From the NCBI RefSeq assembly GCF_015832195.1, contig NC_052021.1, positions 30,964,786 through 31,028,785 on the forward strand: 64,000 nt of DNA. The letters are read 5' to 3'. A model generated the notes under the pieces. It worked only from the letters and a program-made list of their open reading frames with translations. It made no database searches and was not told the origin of the DNA. Below are positions 1-14,816 of this stretch, in pieces (position 1 is the first letter of the stretch; every line of letters starts with the position of its first letter). The translations under genes and the position numbers were made by a program. Source of the DNA: Motacilla alba alba. Taxonomy: Eukaryota > Chordata > Aves > Passeriformes > Motacillidae.

Positions 1-2295
1 TTTGTCTGATAGTAAATATTTATTTTGTTCTGTAGGACAGTACAGTCACTCATCTTTTGGCTTTGAGGTGGTCCTCAGTCTAGGTCTCGTGGTTTGATCA
101 GGTACCCCTAGTTTGTGCTGAATCCTGACAGATGTTTAGGTGGCTTTTTGAGAATTCATCTACCTCATTTAATTAGTTTTACTAACTCAGATGTTCCTAA
201 AGGTTCCTTTCTCTGTCTTGAGAAGCTGATTTCTAGCTTTCTATGTTTTATATCATATCTGATAAAACTTCTTTTCATCTGTAAAATAACTTGATTACTG
301 TAAGCTTCTTTGGGATTTTTTGGCCGGTAATGTTTGCTGCTTTCAGCTGTTCTGTTTCTAAGAACTGCCAATTGAGAACCAGCAAGTCGTATCTATGGAG
401 TTTTTTTTGAAAGTGGTAACTTCAAATTGCCTAATTGTACAGAAGTATATATTGCAAACAAGTTGGGTGAGGAGATGAATGAAATTGTGAGCTGATTTTG
501 CTCCTACTTTCTTGTTTGAGTCACAGAAATAAATAAGAGAGTATTAGATGTCTGTGGGTGTGTTATAAACTTTAGTTCCAAGCCAGGGGACCAGCCACAG
601 GAGGAGTCCTGGGATTTTCCTTTTACCTGGCACTGGTTGTATAAGCTCTGAGTTATGGTGCTGCAGCTCACACCTAATTTATTGGAGCAGAATGATGTCC
701 CAGAGTATTTAGATCCGAATTATGAGAGCAGTTTTCTCCATCACTGACATAAGATTAGCGTGTGGCTGAGTTGACTGTATTTCCCACCACAAAGACTTTT
801 ATTAAAATGTGATAAGAGATATTATATATTCAGTAATTTTTATCACTTGGTAAGTGTATGTTAGAGTGAGGCAATTCTGCAGCTGCTTGAACTACTTAGC
901 TGTTTGAAGCCTGATGTTATAATATCTAAGTCTCTGACAAGCCTTAAAAATCCATACATATTTTAGTCTCATAATGGAGAAGGAAAGCATTTAATTTGAC
1001 AATCATACAATGCTAGCCCTTCCTCTCTGCAGCAAAATTATTTCCATAACCAAAACTGTCAGTTTTATCAAGAACAGCTTATAGTTGTGATCACAAATTT
1101 AGTTTCTTGCTGTTACTTCATTCCCAGTAGTATAAAGAGTGGAAACCAAGTAAGTATTATGGGAAGCACACCACTATACTGCTTTCCTACACTTATGGAG
1201 CAATGAGGATGTTTGGGTTATAATGATTCATGTTTGCAAATTGTGCTATAATTTTCCATTTTCTTAGCTCAGTTTTAAAAACTGTCCTTCCTGTCTTCTT
1301 AAGGTGTGAGTATTTATGAACTTTCCTTCCATAATCTCAGTCCAAAATTTTTCCTTGGCACCTTTCTCCCTTCTTTCAGCTCAAGATTGTTACGAGGTAA
1401 ATTGAAGGAGTTCCACTCTTCAGATTTCTGTCATTCCTTCACTGTGTGTTGTGAAATTCATGAAACAGCACCAAAAAGGGTTGTTTGGTTGGTTATTTTG
1501 TTTCTGTTAGTGTTTGGGGGATTATTTTTTCTATTTCATGACTGCAGAAATGTAAGTGGTGAGGATGAGAGTTGACATAAACCATAGTACCTCTCTTGGT
1601 ATGATGGTTGTAAGTAGCCCACTACAGTTTGTTATTTCCTACTTCACTTGGACCCGTGGGGAAAATAAATCCCAAGTAAAAGCTGCCAGGCAGCTCATAA
1701 AGAGGGGTTAGAAGCTTCAGTCAAGAACCATTCTCATCTTCAAAACAGTTTTTCTTAAGGCATTTCTAGGATAGGCTGTCAATCACAAGCTTTGTTATCC
1801 CAGAATCTAAAACTTCATCCATACAAGACGAGGCCTTTAACAAGAAAATCCGTGGTGCTGTAAATGGGGAGCTGGAAGAGCGTAAAATGCAGGGACGTGT
1901 GTCAAGAGTGACAGCACTGGCACTCCCAGATGGCCTGGCCTGACCTTGCTTACTCCATAAAAATGTTGTGAACAACCTGTTGCCACTCTCAGAGCCAACT
2001 TGTGCTCTGAAGGAGAGTTCTCCTTTCTTGGAGCACAGATGATTTCCTTGGCTTCACCTTCCTGGACCAGGGAGTGCATGTCATAAAAGAAGAAAAATGT
2101 GTGGCATAAAGCCAAAAAGGAACTTGCACATTCCACTGGATCAAAGGCATCTCTGGATCTTTTGGATTGTTTGGAACCCATTTTGCTTCTTTTCCAGTGT
2201 GCTGCCAGTCTTGTGAGAGGGGGTGGACCTTTGGCTGTAGGAGCCCAGACTCCTGCCTGTGTCCAGTAGCTCAGAGGTGCTGCTGAGTGGCACAA

Positions 2296-2344
2296 ACCTT
2301 GCTATTCTGACACCCAAAAAACCTTGCTATTCTGACACCCAAAA
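2296..2344. repeat. 25-bp tandem duplication, two copies
   Basis: A 25-base unit starting ACCTTGCTATTCTGACACCC occurs twice head to tail (starts at 2296 and 2321) with no mismatch that I can see. It lies in the PLPP4 intron and looks like a simple local slippage duplication. Confidence 0.85.
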
Positions 2345-5300
2345 TATCTCCAAAGTATACATTTGCTTATTCTGTATTTAGCATTTCCATGGTTTTATAA
2401 TCCATTGGCAATTTAATGCTAATTTAAAGCTAGCACCTGTGATGGAGCCACGCAGCCTCTCTGTGCCCATACTTCATCAAAGCAGTAATGTTTAAAGATC
2501 ATAAATGCAGCATTTTTTCCTGCCTGTGCCCTTCCTCTGTGCCTTCTGAAGAGTTTTCTTGCAGAGGACCTTTGGGAAGCCTGCTCTGGAGAGACCTCAT
2601 GGCATCCCCACCTCTTCAGATGTGTTTTTCCCTGCTTGCAAAAATGGTGACAGCAGCAGCAACCTACAGATGAAAAATGAACAACCAGATGCATGGACAT
2701 ACAGACAGAATGACTGAGTGCATTCAATGAAAAAAAAAAAAAAACACCAAAAAAACAGAACAAATTGTGCAGAAATCAGCAGAAAACCTTTTATTGGCAA
2801 TGATTACCCAGCATGCCAGTTGATGAAAAGCGTGATGTGTGGATAAAGAGAATTTAACTGCATGCAACACATGCAAGAGGAAAATTAAGGTGAATGAACA
2901 CAGAACGTTTAATTGAACAGCCATGTGCACAACTGGGACCTGAAAAGATCACTGAATTTGCAGGCACACATTGTACTAATGGGATGGATAGACAGCTTTA
3001 TGTAATCGATTTCTTCCTTTTCATCTAATGTCTGATGTCATTTTAACATTTTTGTCAGACTGACAAAATCTCTCCACAAACAAGATAGGAGCTTACAAGT
3101 CCTGGAGTGTTATTTATCTAAAAATCAATGTGCATGGGAAAGAAATGCTTGTAAATCCAGGTTGTATCCAGTGAAGCAATTCCAGGTAGGCCAGATAGGC
3201 AGTAATTAAAAATGGAAAAGAAATCAGTAGGGTTCATTTAATTAGCTGGTTTTTGTAACTTTGAGTAGCTTTATGTATTTGCCAGCCCAAGGAAGATTTC
3301 ACAATGTGTCAGTCTTTATACTGGCTACGAGGAGTCAGCATTTCATTGTCTGGTATTTGTGTGGACAGGGAGGTCTGAGTCTATTTTGGTGACTGAATTT
3401 AGAATTTGTATTATTGCCATGGGGTCATGAGAGAGAATGCCAGCTTTCGAATTCATGTATTATTCTTAAATTGCAGTTAGCTATAATTGGTTATAATTGC
3501 TATAATTGGGTAAATATCTTTGTTTGGAGAATATATCTTAGTTTATTTCAGGGAACACGTTCAGCCTGGAAGCCACCAGGGTTTTTTCATGAACATGGAA
3601 GGCTGATTCTGCTTGACCACATGTCAAGAGCATGTTTAATTAAGGTGACAGGAATACGGAGCCTGTTTTCCATATGAGAGCTTACATTTCTGAAAGCATG
3701 TAGGGTTCATGAGCTGCAGCTTAAAAATTGTTGCCATGCCCTGGGACCTCTAAAGAGTCTCAGAGGAGGGCAGAAGAATATGAGCAAGAAATTTCCTCTG
3801 ATGTTGCCACATCACCAGCCAGGTGGCTGGAAGGAGGGGGGAAATAAAGGGGCAAATTCTCTTTTCACTTTATATCCTGGTAATGGCACAAATATAAACT
3901 GGTTCTACAAAATTTTATGAGCTGGGTTTTGTCCATGTCATTTTCCAGTTGCTGTCTGAAATGAATTTTGGCTTAAAATATGAATCCAGATCATCTTTCC
4001 AAGTTGGTGATACCAAGTTTTGGATACAGAGCTCTAAATCAAAGGAATAAAGACAATTGCAATCTCACTGAATCTTTGATCCAGATTTCACCTGTATAAT
4101 TGAGGAAAGGCCACCAGCAGCAAACAGAAGCATTGCAAAAGTGGTATGGGTTGATGTTAAAATAGATAATAAATGAGTCTTGATTTATTGCCAAAACCAG
4201 GACAACTTCATGGCTGCATCTGAAGTGTTTATGTTCATAGGTTGCTTATCAGAACAGTAAATAGCAAATCAGCATCACAGGCTTGCTTCAAATATTGTTC
4301 AGTAAAATGGGCTGTTTATCTTAAAAGGAAAAATGAAACCCTAGACAGGGAGATGTCCCATATGCTGCTGTGATTGTAGTAATGGAGTCCTTGTACAAGC
4401 AAATACGGGTAAATAATAGTAACACAACACAATTTATTTAGAAACACCAAAAAATCCTCTGTGAATTTAATGCCAGATTCTTGACCCTGTTTGCTTTCTT
4501 AGAGGAAGTGATTAATTCTTCATGATATAACTCCCTTTAGGCTCTTACTCTGCTCAAAACATTTGCAAGCAAATTGCAGTTGCCAGTTTTGGCTTCAGCT
4601 TTATTTAGTGACTATTTTTAAATGTGTTATTTCTGAATTGGCCAGAACTATTGAAGCTGTGTTTTTCAGCTAAGGAATTAGATTAGAGGATGTTGCATGA
4701 AACTGGTTTTGATACCTTTCCAGTGAAGCAAAAATAGTGGCTTGGTGAGAGGTTAATTCAAACTCCTTGGGGCTTGTGCTGCTGAGTGTTGGTGGTCAGG
4801 GGGAGATGGAACCCATGGTGGCCACCAGAACCCACAGAGACATCCTGAAACTGATGTGTCTGCTGTGACAAAAAATGAATAATCCCCTGCTAGTCTGGTT
4901 TATATTAACTTATAGTTGGATTTACAGAACTCTGGGGGTAAAGGTGCCTCTGGAAATTGTGCAGTTCCAGCCACAACACAGCAGGGTCAGGGTGAGAAGG
5001 TTCCAGAGGATGATTCCCAGCGGAGTTTTGATTTAATGTGGAGATTCCACAACCTGTCTCACAGGGAAGCTGGTCCAGTGCCCGACCACTCAGTGAAAAT
5101 GTTGTTTGTTATATTTAAATGCAATTTCCTGGGCTTCAGTTGGTGCCAGTTCACCTTGTACTGGCTGCCACCCAGCAGGGCTGGGATGTTCTGCCCCCAG
5201 TCCAGGAATTTGAATTTCCCTGTGTTGGACTTCAGGAGATTCCTGCTGGATATTGATCCCTGAGAGAATGATCCCATCAACTGACTGGAAGCCAAACTTG

Positions 5301-7804
5301 CTAAAAATTAACCATTTTAACATAGTGGCTGCAGAGATGGCTTACAATATCAATTGGATTGGATGGATTTATGGAAATAGAATCAATTAAAAATTAATAT
5401 ATCCTGTACAAAATTGCTCTATCAGCAGCAAAATAAATAAAACACTCATGATTTTTATTTTTCTATCTGCAATTTAGTTACTTAAATTAGTTTGAAAAGT
5501 TGACTTCTGGCTAAATTGTGTCCTTTTTTAATAAAGACCTTTATTGAGTCTAGAGATTCCTTTTTGCAAGGAAAAAACCAGAGCTTTGAAGAAATGATTT
5601 TGTGGTAGCATCTCAATTTTATTTACAGAATGAATGTTAACTCAGAGCTGTGCAAGAGCTTTCATTTCTCGTGTGGGTGTTTTTGTTTTTCTTCTTTTTA
5701 TTATATTGCTGAAAGAGGTTTGTAGAGATTACTGTTGAATATCGCTGAAGAAACCAGAGAATTCAATCAGAAATCTGAAGTGAAGAATGCAGTCTGAGGC
5801 TGTGGGGACAGTAGCAGTGCCTTGTGTTGTCATATGCTTTTTAATTACCTCCTTGATGAACGAAGGTGTCTTGATGTGTTTGAGAAAGTAATAGCCCTTT
5901 AGAAGTCAAGAAGAAAATTATTTCCTTTGCCTTTGGAGCTGTAGTTTACATTTTCAGACAGAATGGAAATATGGAAAAAGCTGAAGTTAAAAAAGTGAGC
6001 TGCAAGTGTAAGTAAATCTGTGATCTTAGCTGCAATAAACCAGTTTTCCCAGCAGCTGCTGCTGGTTCTGGGTTGTTCTGTTGCTGTTTCTTGGTTAGTC
6101 TATCTGTTCAGTTTGCTTTCATCATGCAGGAAAGGAGCTTAAAAACCTTTCAGTCTAATTCTTCCTTTCTTTTTGCCTAACTTTAGGCAGATTTTGTAAG
6201 CTTAGGTTAGGGTATTGGTTTCACAGGCTGCGGAAGGCTTTGTTGTGCTGCTGGAGATTTCAGCTGTATCTAAAGTAAAGACCATTGCTCTTCTGCCTGA
6301 CCTTTTCTGCTCTAAGTTCTCTGAGTCACACCAGAGATCTCAAGATCAATTTCCATCTGTGAACTGTGGTGACAGCTCTTCTCTGGAGGGAAATGGGTCA
6401 GAAAGCACAGGTTTGGTTTGAGATTGGAAGGCTGTGAACTCAGGGGAGGCTGGCACATCACTTTCTGACCATCTTTAAGGAAGAAATCTCACTACAGGGC
6501 TGGCAAATATTGAGATTCCTTGAAACTGCCATTGCAGCACATAAATCAGAATATGCAGGAGAGTGTTCTACCTGTATTAGAGCTACTTGCAAGTAAACCC
6601 AAATATTCTGTGTCCATGAGGACTTTAAAACTCCCCACTGAGCACTCACCTTTTCCACCCTAAAAGAATTAGTTGTGATCAGTCTCCAAATCCTTCTTGC
6701 ACGCTCAAATCCCCTTTGAGCAGCAGAAGGGATAGACCTGGCTCACACAAGATCATGTTCTTCTAATGCAGACTGAATTCTAATGAATTCAGAATAATTT
6801 CATTAAAATCAGGAGTACCAACTACAAATCTGCTATAAGCAAAAGAAAAAAACCTCAATAAAACCCTTGAAATTGAATGATAAACTTAAAATGCCAGGCA
6901 GCTTCCTTTAGAGGTGGCTGACTGATTTATCAAACAGCAGAAATCTCAGTCATAACATTTTCTAAAAACATTAATTTAGGTCTCTTGAAAGCAAGGGGAT
7001 ATTAAAAGGCTCTTGAGATAAAAGCTACGAGATAAATGCAGGAAATCAAGTATACTATTTATGCCAGAAAGAAATAAAAAAGCACCTGCAATAGCCTCAT
7101 TTGGATTTTGCTAATGCTGTCAGTTCCACATACAAAACTCGAGTTATTGCAGGTAATTTGTTTCCCCTTCCTTCTGCAGAAGACTGAGCAAATAATGACA
7201 TCAGTGTTTCCTCAAACAAAACCTACATGACAATTTTTTATGCAAAATATTTTCAAAAGTAATATTGCTTTGTTGAAAACTAATGATTTGTCTGGTGGGG
7301 TTTTTTTGAGGTTTTTTTGAGACTTTCAATTTTCCTTTGTTTCAACCTGAATTAAGAAAATGGATTTGGAAGTCTCTCCGTCTGGTTCCTACATTTTTTG
7401 TTAGCAGCTGGGAGCTTTTGGAGAGTGATTGTGTTGAGGGTTTCTAACCATGTTGGAAGGCAATGCAAGTTGGATTTGTGGATGAAATAGCATGGGAAGT
7501 ATTTATTAAAAAATCACTCGCAGGGGAGGTGGGGGGAAAGGAAGAAATCTCTGGGTGATTTTACTGAGGGAATTAATCAGAAAACAGAAATCAGAACGAC
7601 TGACCCAATGTTTAGGCTATCAGAGCATTTCCACAGACACTTGGGTCTAAATATGATTTAGTATGACTGCTGAGTTGTACTAAGTCTATTTAAAAATATT
7701 TAAATATCACTAAATATTTAAAACATTACTTGCTTAGTCATGCAAGAAGTTCTCTACCATATGATAAGCTATTTTAATGAACCTGTCTTTGCTGATCCCT
7801 TCAC

Positions 7805-8205
7805 CCTGGGATCCAGTGACAGGACACGGGGGAATGATTCAAAGCTGTGGCAAGGGAGGTTCAGACTCAACATCAGAATAATCTCTTTACCATGGGGGTG
7901 GTCCAGCACTGGAAGAGGCTTCCCGGGGAGCTGGGCAGTGTTTCCCAAGCCTGTCACTGTTTAAGAGGCATTTGGACACTGCTCTTAAAATTTTGCTTTA
8001 GCTTTTGGTACTTTTAAAAATTATACAATAATTTTAAAATAATTAACTAATATTAATTCATTTAAAAATTAACATTAAATTTATTTAAAATTTAATAGAA
8101 TTTTTTTTGCTTTTTCAGCCCTGCAGTGGTCAGGCAGTAGGCATAAATGATATTTGTTGGTCCCTTCCAACTGAAATATTCTTCCCTTTTCTGTTCTATT
8201 CTCCA
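7805..8205 (+). mobile_element. CR1 LINE 3' fragment, split by an AT-rich block
   Basis: Bases 7805-7980 read like the 3' end of avian CR1 in sense orientation: a short direct run through GTGACAGGAC, a block resembling TTTACCATGGGGGTGG, and then the CACTGGAAGAGGCTTCCCGG region. After about 130 bases of nearly pure A/T (7990-8120), a CR1-like tail resumes at 8150-8205 with GGTCCCTTCCAACT followed by ATTCT-type repeats. The fragment is 5'-truncated, as is usual for CR1, and carries no open reverse transcriptase. Family assignment is from memory of the consensus, not from a search. Confidence 0.75.
7990..8120. repeat. AT-rich low-complexity block inside CR1
   Basis: About 130 bases of TTTAAAATTA-type sequence separate the two recognisable parts of the CR1 fragment. 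It may be an expanded simple repeat or the remnant of an insertion; I see no target-site duplication that decides this. Confidence 0.6.
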
Positions 8206-9939
8206 CGTTCCCTGCTCTGTCTGCCTTCTTTACTTGCTTGAAATCAGTGAATTTGTGTGGATGAACACAGGAAGATCCTGTCTAAACAAATCGAATGACT
8301 AGTTGGTGTAAATATCAAAAAAGTTAATAGGCAATGTTTAAAAGATATTTATGCTGTCGAACAGTAGGATTTGATCTCACTTTGTGGTATAGTTTATGGC
8401 AAGGAGGCTGGAACCTCAATGCAAAACATCACTGCATGCAGAAATGCCTCTTGCAGCTGGACTGGGGATAGGTAGCAGCTAAATATGAGGAGCAGGAGAA
8501 TAATTTGGATGTGAATATCCATGGGTCGGACCTTAATCCTGCGTGTTGTTCCATGGTATTCCTTGGAAATGGGAATTTGCCTCTAACAGCTGTAGTCCTG
8601 ATAGCTGGCTCAGTGCTGCTTTGGCTTGGATATGTCCCATTCCCCCCAGCTGGGCTCTGCTGATTTGGGCTGAAAGCACTCTCAGGATTACTCCTAAATT
8701 AGGCTTCTATCTAGTCCCCCTCCTCAGTTTTGAGAGACAAAGAGATAAATCTCTTGTTTTTTTGTTTCTCTTAGCCAGTTATAAATTCTGTGACAGCAGC
8801 CTGGGTGTGGATTCTCTTCTTAGCCAGGTAAAGACTCTGCAACAACTCTCAGAACATCCCAGCCCTTTGCTGGTGACTGGCTGCCTGTTAATATTTTATT
8901 GTCTCTATCTCTTCACAATTGACTGCTCCACTCAGTGTTTGCCACTGTATTCATCAGAGATATTAAAGATGATGGTATCATTCATGCTCTAGACTTGCCT
9001 GGTGAAGCACTAATAAAATTAACACAGCATTTGTGGGGTTTCTTGCTGTGCCACTGCAAAGAAAACGGTGACTGGGAAATATGATGTCATTAGAATGAAA
9101 GGACACGTGGCTCCCCCTCCCCTTTTCCACTAAATAATTAAAATTAGTCAGCTGTAAGAACAAAAATATTTTTACACGTTAAAAGACACCCATTTGTTTG
9201 AAAAATTAAAGTGATTTATGTGCTTCAGAATGAAGAAATTATTGAATTTCAATAGAAATGTTTGCTATCCTGTGATAATTTTATATAAAATATTACCTCA
9301 GTACTTGTAATTATAGTTGGGTATCTAAATTTGAACTGTTAATTATCTTTAGCTAGCAATTTCATGGAGGATAATCATTTCCTTCACTTGAAAATGAACA
9401 TTTTAAGTAACAAATGAGTTACAAGCCACAGGTTTTTGGCAGTAATTGCTGCTACTCCCCTATTTTCAAGATAAATCTCTTAATTAACAGCTGTATGGCA
9501 CTGTCTCACTGAAATATTTCAGCCTTTCATAAAAGAATCCAGGGAAATATGAAAAGGATTTCTTAGATATGCAAGCAAAAAAAAAAAAAAAAAAGTCCTG
9601 TGGGGTTTATTGGCTTCTTAATTCAAACTCTGAGTACACTCAGGAATGGTTATGTTTAATGTTTCTACCTCTTCTCTGACATAATTACCTGTGAATACTC
9701 AACAACAAGCACTGTTGGAATTCATGAGGGGCTTGGGAAATGAGCTCCTTAATGTTCAGTTTTCCAGCCTTAATTATAAATCAACTCTTTTGAGCCTGTT
9801 TGAGGTTCAGATTATGTGTGTGCCACAAAAAGATATTCCTTTTTTCTGAATAACAAAAAAAAAGTGAGTTTTTAATACAGGAATCCTGGAGGTGCAGAAC
9901 AGTGTTTCCTCACTGGGATTTATCCTACATGGCCAACTG

Positions 9940-10030
9940 AATGTATTTCATTATTATTATTTATTTGTTATTATATATAATATAATTAATAATATTGTTA
10001 TTAATTTTTTTTTATTTACTCTGAATTTAT
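9940..10030. repeat. AT-rich simple repeat
   Basis: A run of TTATTATTATT and ATATAATATAATTAAT-type sequence lies directly upstream of the minus-strand CR1 fragment. It is low complexity and supports no gene. Confidence 0.7.
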
Positions 10031-10049
10031 TTTACACGAAGGATGTAGG

Positions 10050-10175
10050 GGCACTGTGGGTTTTGGGTTGGAAGGGACCTTAAAGATCATCCAGTTCCAC
10101 CCCCTGCCATGGACAGGGACACCTCCCGCTGGACCAGGTTGCCCTTGAGCCTTCTCTTCTTCATGCTGAACAACT
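10050..10175 (-). mobile_element. CR1 LINE 3' fragment
   Basis: Read on the minus strand, this is the characteristic CR1 3' end. On the plus strand one sees GGGTTGGAAGGGACCTTAAA, GATCATCCAGTTCCA, CCCCCTGCCATGGACAGGGA, then CCAGGTTGCCC and CCTTCTCTTCTTCATGCTGAACAA. The copy is short and 5'-truncated and adjoins an AT-rich run that may mark its 3' junction. No coding capacity remains. Confidence 0.85.
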
Positions 10176-13100
10176 CAGTTATTCAGCACTTTGAAAAAGT
10201 ATATTTTATCCCTTTTCTTTGTATGTTTAAAGGTATTAATCCCAAATCTACCATGTACTTCATAACAGAGAGCAATTCTAGTTTTGCTCTCTTCAGCTAG
10301 CAGACTTCATTGTAGACTGAATTGGGAGTCAAGATACCCAGTTTTCCAGTCCCTGATTTTCCCAAGAGTTATTTAAAAGTCTCTCTCAAGAGAGTTTGTG
10401 GCAGGTTTGGAGCCCAGTGAATTCAGTGACAGTACAATCCTGCTGTGCAGCCGCCTCCTCCTTGGTGTCCTGGCCCTTTGAAAGTGAGGGTGAAAAAGGG
10501 TCAAAGTCATTTGCCTTCCCCCTCTCCAAACTCTACTTCTCTCCATAAAAGTCAAATTAAAAGTCCCTTTTGCAGGTGGTGGATAGATCAGGCTGCATTG
10601 CTTTGCAGTGTTGCAGGAATAAATAACATTCCCCTGTTCCTGCTGCGTGTCACACCATGAAAAGAGAAGCAGTGATTTTCTGTATAACCCTTCCTGCTCA
10701 GGCTGGGCACAGTCCTGGGGTTTCCACCGTTCCTTTTTGAAGTATTTAAGGAGGTTATTTGCAGTATTAAAACTGATATATTCCAGTAAACTCCTTGGCA
10801 CTGCTGACCATGAGTCTGACAGAAACATTCTGATCCTCCACTGTAAAAAATTTCTATCCATGGAGAAACTCTTCAGCCTGTCTTCCAGCTGTATTTTACA
10901 TGCTAATCTTGGGCCAATTTCCTTCAAACAATTTTTAAATTGTTTGCACAATTTTAAATTATGTGCACATCCCTGAATGAGTGATGCATGACAAGAGGTT
11001 GAGCAGGATGTGATCCTTATCCAGGATGTTACTGATAATGTAATCACAGAAAAACTGATCCGTTGGTTGGAATTCGCTATCTCCCAGTGTTGACCTGGAA
11101 AAGAAAAAATTGCTCTTGGTAGGAATTATTTGTTGTTAAATATCTCATAAATGCCCCCATGGCCATAATTTGTATTAGAGCTGGAGAGGCAGTGATCTAA
11201 GGCTTGTGCCTAGGCTGTGCTAAAAAAGAGAAATTATTAAAAGTAACTCCAGGATCTGAGCTGGTTTAACTTCTCTTTACTATGTTCTCAGAGAAGGGGG
11301 ATTCTTTTCAAGGTTTCTACCCACAGAAATGGAAAAGTAGGCTGTGGAGCAGGTTGCTTTTAGGACTTTTGTAAAAGGTGTCATGAACTGAACTAATCAA
11401 AACTTAGTTCTCAATTTTTGGTGGCAATGAGATGCATCCTGAGGCCACCTTAGGAATTTCAGGTGAGATGAGGTATCTGGAAAGGTACATAAAAAAACAT
11501 GTCACCCAAAAAACCCAAAAAAGTTCATAAGAATTCACTGTGACAGTGGTGCAAAAACAATCTAATGACTAATGCCCTTGCTTTTCAGATAATATAAGTC
11601 TATTTTTGTTCTAACATGTCTGTGTCTCCAACATCTCTTTTTTGTTTCCCAAGTCCCTGCATACATTTGTATTTTGTGATGTGCTTTTCATGTTACTTCT
11701 GCTGAACTGTCTTCCTCTGTGAAAAGAAATTAATAAAGCTAAGCCAAAGGGAAGGTGATTGACTGTCCCACTTGGAAAAAAGAATTTAAAAATATTTTGT
11801 GATAATAAGCTCATAACATTCTTTGGGAATTGTACTTCTATAAAATGCTCTTTGAATTGAATTTCAGCATTAAAATTTATGCACTCATTTGGTATCATAC
11901 TTTTTCCTTCAAGAAAGATAAATATTTCAGTCTTTGAACAGTGTGAAACTGAAAACATTCAGCAGTAGCCCTAGCTGCTGGAATTCCTCAGTAGGCTGCC
12001 AAGCAATTCCAGTGATGAATAGTCTGTGTTTGCACTTGGGAAATGCACAGTAATCACTGCAAAAATAAACCATTGCAGACAAAGGGATGGATCATTTTAT
12101 CTGATCCTTATGAAGGCCATTCAGATAGTTGTTTTGTAATTTGATGTCATTGAAGTAAGTTGAGGGGTTTTCTTTAGTTCAAAAACTGCTTAATGTAAAA
12201 AAAGTCATTTATTGTGTGCTTAGCAAAGCATCCATTAAAACTTGAGAGGCTGAAGATCCTCCTGGGGTAGTTTAAATTTCAGAAAAACACTCACAAAAGT
12301 AATTACATTTTTAAATGAATAATTTATTTGGGGTGCTTTAGATCAGATTCTTGTTTACAGTTTCTCACCTTATGCCTTTCAGCTTGGTAATTGGTTTGGT
12401 CTCTACAGGTTTTTCAGCTCACCTAAATTCCCTGTCTGGAGGGAATCAGGTGTCAGATGCTGTCATCCTCCTTATTCCTTCTAAACTCATTTTTTAAAAA
12501 GAACATCATAGAAACAAACTGAAAAATTGAGGCTATCGTATTTTTATTTATTCAAATAATGATAATGCATTTTAAAGCATTTTAACAAGCCGTGACAGAA
12601 CCTGTGGCTTGTCTCCCGAGAGTTTTTCCTGAGTTCAGCAACTTGTGGCATCAGCATTTTGATTTGACTTAGCTACACCAATTGGTAAAAATATCTCATT
12701 TCCTCATTCCTTTCTCCTCTTACATTTAAAATCATTTTTTTGTGTCTAGAATTTGTATCAACATATTTCTTGTGTTAATGTTGCTTTAAATTAAATCAGA
12801 CTGATTTTCTTCTGTTCATTTACACCAATGTCTCCAAAAAGGGCTGGTTGGCATTTTATATTGCTTTTTCCTTCTTTGTATGAAAAGAGGTTGATTTATT
12901 TTCTGGAAGAAGGCAGCTTAGAAGTGGTTTTGTATTGCTCTGCTGAATCTTTGGGATCTGTCTTTATAATTTTTACTAGGAGAGTAGGCAGGGTGTGACC
13001 CTTCAGGGCATGTGTGTATTTGCATTTCCTTCGTGCTGCAGTGATGTATTGACTCCAGCTGGTGGGGGAAAAAGTGCTCAAATAACTTCTACTGATGGAC

Positions 13101-14816
13101 CAATTCCTCAGTGTAAATATCACCTTTAGGCCCAGGATTCTTGAAGAGTGAATTGTTTTTCTTTATGTTCTTGACTGACTTCTTCAAAACAGAGCCATCA
13201 GGCAAAGCTGCCGGCACGGGGTGCACAGCAATTGAGCTGTCTTGAGTTCTGCAGTTACTTTTATAATGGAAATCCCACATCCCAGAGCATTTGGCTGTAA
13301 ATTCCATGGGTTTTGCTGCTGACTCTGCATGCACTGGGACTGTTGGGTCAAGCAGCTCTTTCTGGATTTGCACACTCCAGGGTAAGGGAAGTCAACCTGA
13401 AATTCTGCAGTGTAAGGCTTCTCTGCACAACGGTAGTCCCACAGACTCAATATTAGTTTTATATATTAATATATCATTAGAGTATTATGTATTTCTTTTC
13501 CCTCTTATATTAGGTGTGGGTTCCCTAGAGGAGTGTTTGTGACTCTCTTCTTTCTGCCTTTTAGTTAGAGGAGCACATCCACCACCTAAGGCAAGATCAG
13601 CCTTTGTGTTTGTTACAAATACAGATCCTGCTGAACTTCCATGTTCTTCCATGAGCACCTTATTCTGGAAAGGTGGCAGACCCTGAAAAGAACTCCACAA
13701 ATTTGGGGGAAATAGTCTTTTTAAAATATCACCAGCTTCTCTCTGAAGTCCTTTTAGCTAAATCTGCTGCTGCTGTGCACCATGCTGACGATTGCTGGTA
13801 AAATTGCCTGGTAAATGGTAGTAATCCTAAATATGGGTCTGTGTGAACTGAATACCTACTTTATAGTTTGGGCAATATTCCTTTAAGTCCTCTAAATTGC
13901 TGGGCACTGTAGATTGCCTGAAAATGAAACCACAAAGCAATTGATTTTTCTGCCTGGGAATGCTGCCTTCAGATTTCAGTTCACCTAAAAAATAATGACC
14001 GGAGGTGAAAAATAGAAAAATGAAGACAAACATATTTTTGGAGTGGGAAAGTTTTTGCTTCAGGATTGCATTTGATGTTGCATATCCGAGACAGATTTCA
14101 TTTTGATCACTCCATTTACTCATCTGGAAGATGAAATGATGCAAACATTGCATGTTTGCATTCCAGTGATGTGAACAAGTCCTTTCCCTGTCCAGTGTCT
14201 CTCTGGAAGGGGTAAAAGCTGCAACAGGAAAGAAGTTCAGTGCAGAAACTTGGTGCCTGAGTTCTCTTGTCACTGCCGCTTGTGCATGTTCTGTAGAAAC
14301 TGGGTGATGGAACCTAAAAATCTCATTTAAATGTAATTCAATTACAGTGCAAACTGTCTGAATCCTTTCCTGCTTTGAACCTCGACGTTTTAGAATAGGT
14401 CTAAAATCAGGAAAGATGTGCTGAAGGTTGAAGCACGAAAAAGCTTTTGTGACTCCAGTTAAAAATTTGCTTAAATGTTTAATTTAGTATCTGATGTTCC
14501 TTTCCCCCAGAGGAAAAAGGTAAATTGCTGAAGGAAGAACAAATTTAAATTTCTATGGGAAAAGTGAATGTCTAGAGGCAACACAGTGTTTGCAGACATG
14601 TCAGATTATGTGATAGCTGAGTGTATATATTAGAAAAAAATGAGATTACTTCTGAGTGTTCCTTTGGCTGATTGCTTACATTGCTCCATAGGTAACACAC
14701 TGATGTGGAGAATACATGTATGTCATGGATCTTGTTGGAGAATGGCTTTTCTCATTCTCTTCCCCAAAAATGTGATTTTTTTAAAGTTTGCAAGATCATG
14801 GCTGCTTTAATTAAAA

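Noticed and set aside
10373..11047. 224-codon open frame on the minus strand
   Set aside because: It has no recognisable domain, overlaps open frames on the opposite strand, and lies inside the PLPP4 intron in AT-rich DNA.
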